Origin: Candidatus Bipolaricaulota bacterium
GTDB taxonomy: Bacteria > Bipolaricaulota > Bipolaricaulia > Bipolaricaulales > Bipolaricaulaceae
Assembly (NCBI GenBank): GCA_015661965.1
Contig: DQVA01000155.1
Span: 1-5,618, forward strand
DNA: 5,618 nt
Direction: 5' to 3'
This document shows, one piece after another, positions 5,383 through 5,618 of the stretch. The notes beneath the pieces were generated by a model. The model worked only from the letters and a program-made list of their open reading frames with translations. It was not told the origin of the DNA and did not search any database. The position numbers and the translations under genes are program-made. The stretch's first letter is position 1. Each line of letters starts with the position of its first letter.

Positions 5383-5618
5383 CTCAGCACTTCCACCCCC
5401 ACCAGTTCCGCCAAAAGCGGGGGCAGCACCACCGATCCGTCCGGGCGTTGGTTCTGCTCCAGGAGGGCGGCGAACAGGCGTGAGGTAGCCACCCCGGAGC
5501 CGTTCAGGGTATGGACGAACTCCGGCTTCCCCCCGCCGGCGGGCCGGACCCGGATGTTCCCCCGCCGGGCCTGGTAGGCCTCGCAGTTGGAACAGGAGGA
5601 CACCTCGTAGTAACGCCC
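5379..5618 (-). CDS. serS: Seryl-tRNA synthetase, C-terminal end (partial)
   Basis: The last 79 residues of a class II synthetase are present; the rest lies beyond the right edge. The fragment opens with YYEVSSCSNCEAYQARRGNIR, matching the conserved 'E.SSCSN...FQARR' of bacterial SerRS. Motif 3 follows as HTLNGSGVATSRLFAALLEQNQ, with the ATP-binding arginine retained. The tail is the usual DGSVVLPPLL (SerRS typically ends '..G.I.IP..L.PY.') and finishes shortly after, so the C-terminus is of normal length. The enzyme charges tRNA-Ser, and by misacylation tRNA-Sec, in the cytoplasm. Its stop overlaps the start of the ABC ATPase gene by 4 nt, placing this housekeeping gene in the same transcription unit as the ABC/beta-helix cassette. 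Confidence 0.95.
   Translation of the reverse strand, partial: GRYYEVSSCSNCEAYQARRGNIRVRPAGGGKPEFVHTLNGSGVATSRLFAALLEQNQRPDGSVVLPPLLAELVGVEVLR

Noticed and set aside
4786..5577. Plus-strand open frame of 263 codons opposite the ATPase and serS
   Set aside because: Fully antisense to two conserved families; no recognisable motif.
1..5618. CRISPR array, tRNA/rRNA genes, insertion sequences or attachment sites
   Set aside because: No regularly spaced repeats, transposase-like frames, terminal inverted repeats with target duplications or RNA-gene landmarks were seen on either strand.

Overview
The window is about two thirds G+C and reads almost entirely on the minus strand. It holds seven protein genes: five complete, and two cut by the window edges. 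They are packed tightly, with 4-nt stop/start overlaps at three junctions, so it is best read from high to low coordinates. Nothing in it looks like an insertion sequence, phage, tRNA, rRNA or CRISPR. High G+C, strong GGAGG ribosome-binding sites and predicted secreted/envelope proteins indicate a bacterium. The secreted beta-helix/OmpL47-type protein and compact operons would suit a GC-rich, possibly thermophilic, poorly cultured lineage (Bipolaricaulota-like is one guess). The window contains no reliable phylogenetic marker beyond a serS fragment.

First transcription unit, 5618 to 1714: the C-terminal end of seryl-tRNA synthetase (5379-5618) overlaps by 4 nt an ABC ATPase of the NatA/ABC-2 type (4612-5382). 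After 52 nt containing a perfect hairpin comes a secreted protein with a NosD-like beta-helix followed by two OmpL47-like repeats (2880-4559). Its stop overlaps by 4 nt the GTG start of an ABC-2 permease with a large extracytoplasmic domain (1714-2883). ATPase, exported beta-helix protein and permease in one operon have the same kind of parts as the NosF-NosD-NosY transporter of nitrous-oxide reductase maturation. No Nos gene is visible here, and the beta-helix protein has extra domains. This is the most interesting part of the window.

Second transcription unit, about 1560 to beyond position 1: a 180-nt gap separates the permease from a TetR-family regulator (937-1533). A perfect 22-bp palindrome lies directly before the tetR start and overlaps a plausible promoter, so autoregulation is likely. 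The regulator is followed after one base by a small exported protein of unknown function (480-935). That gene in turn overlaps by 4 nt the start of an RND/MMPL-type exporter (1-483, cut by the window edge). The expected behaviour is a TetR-controlled efflux operon whose ligand is probably a substrate or lipid handled by the exporter.
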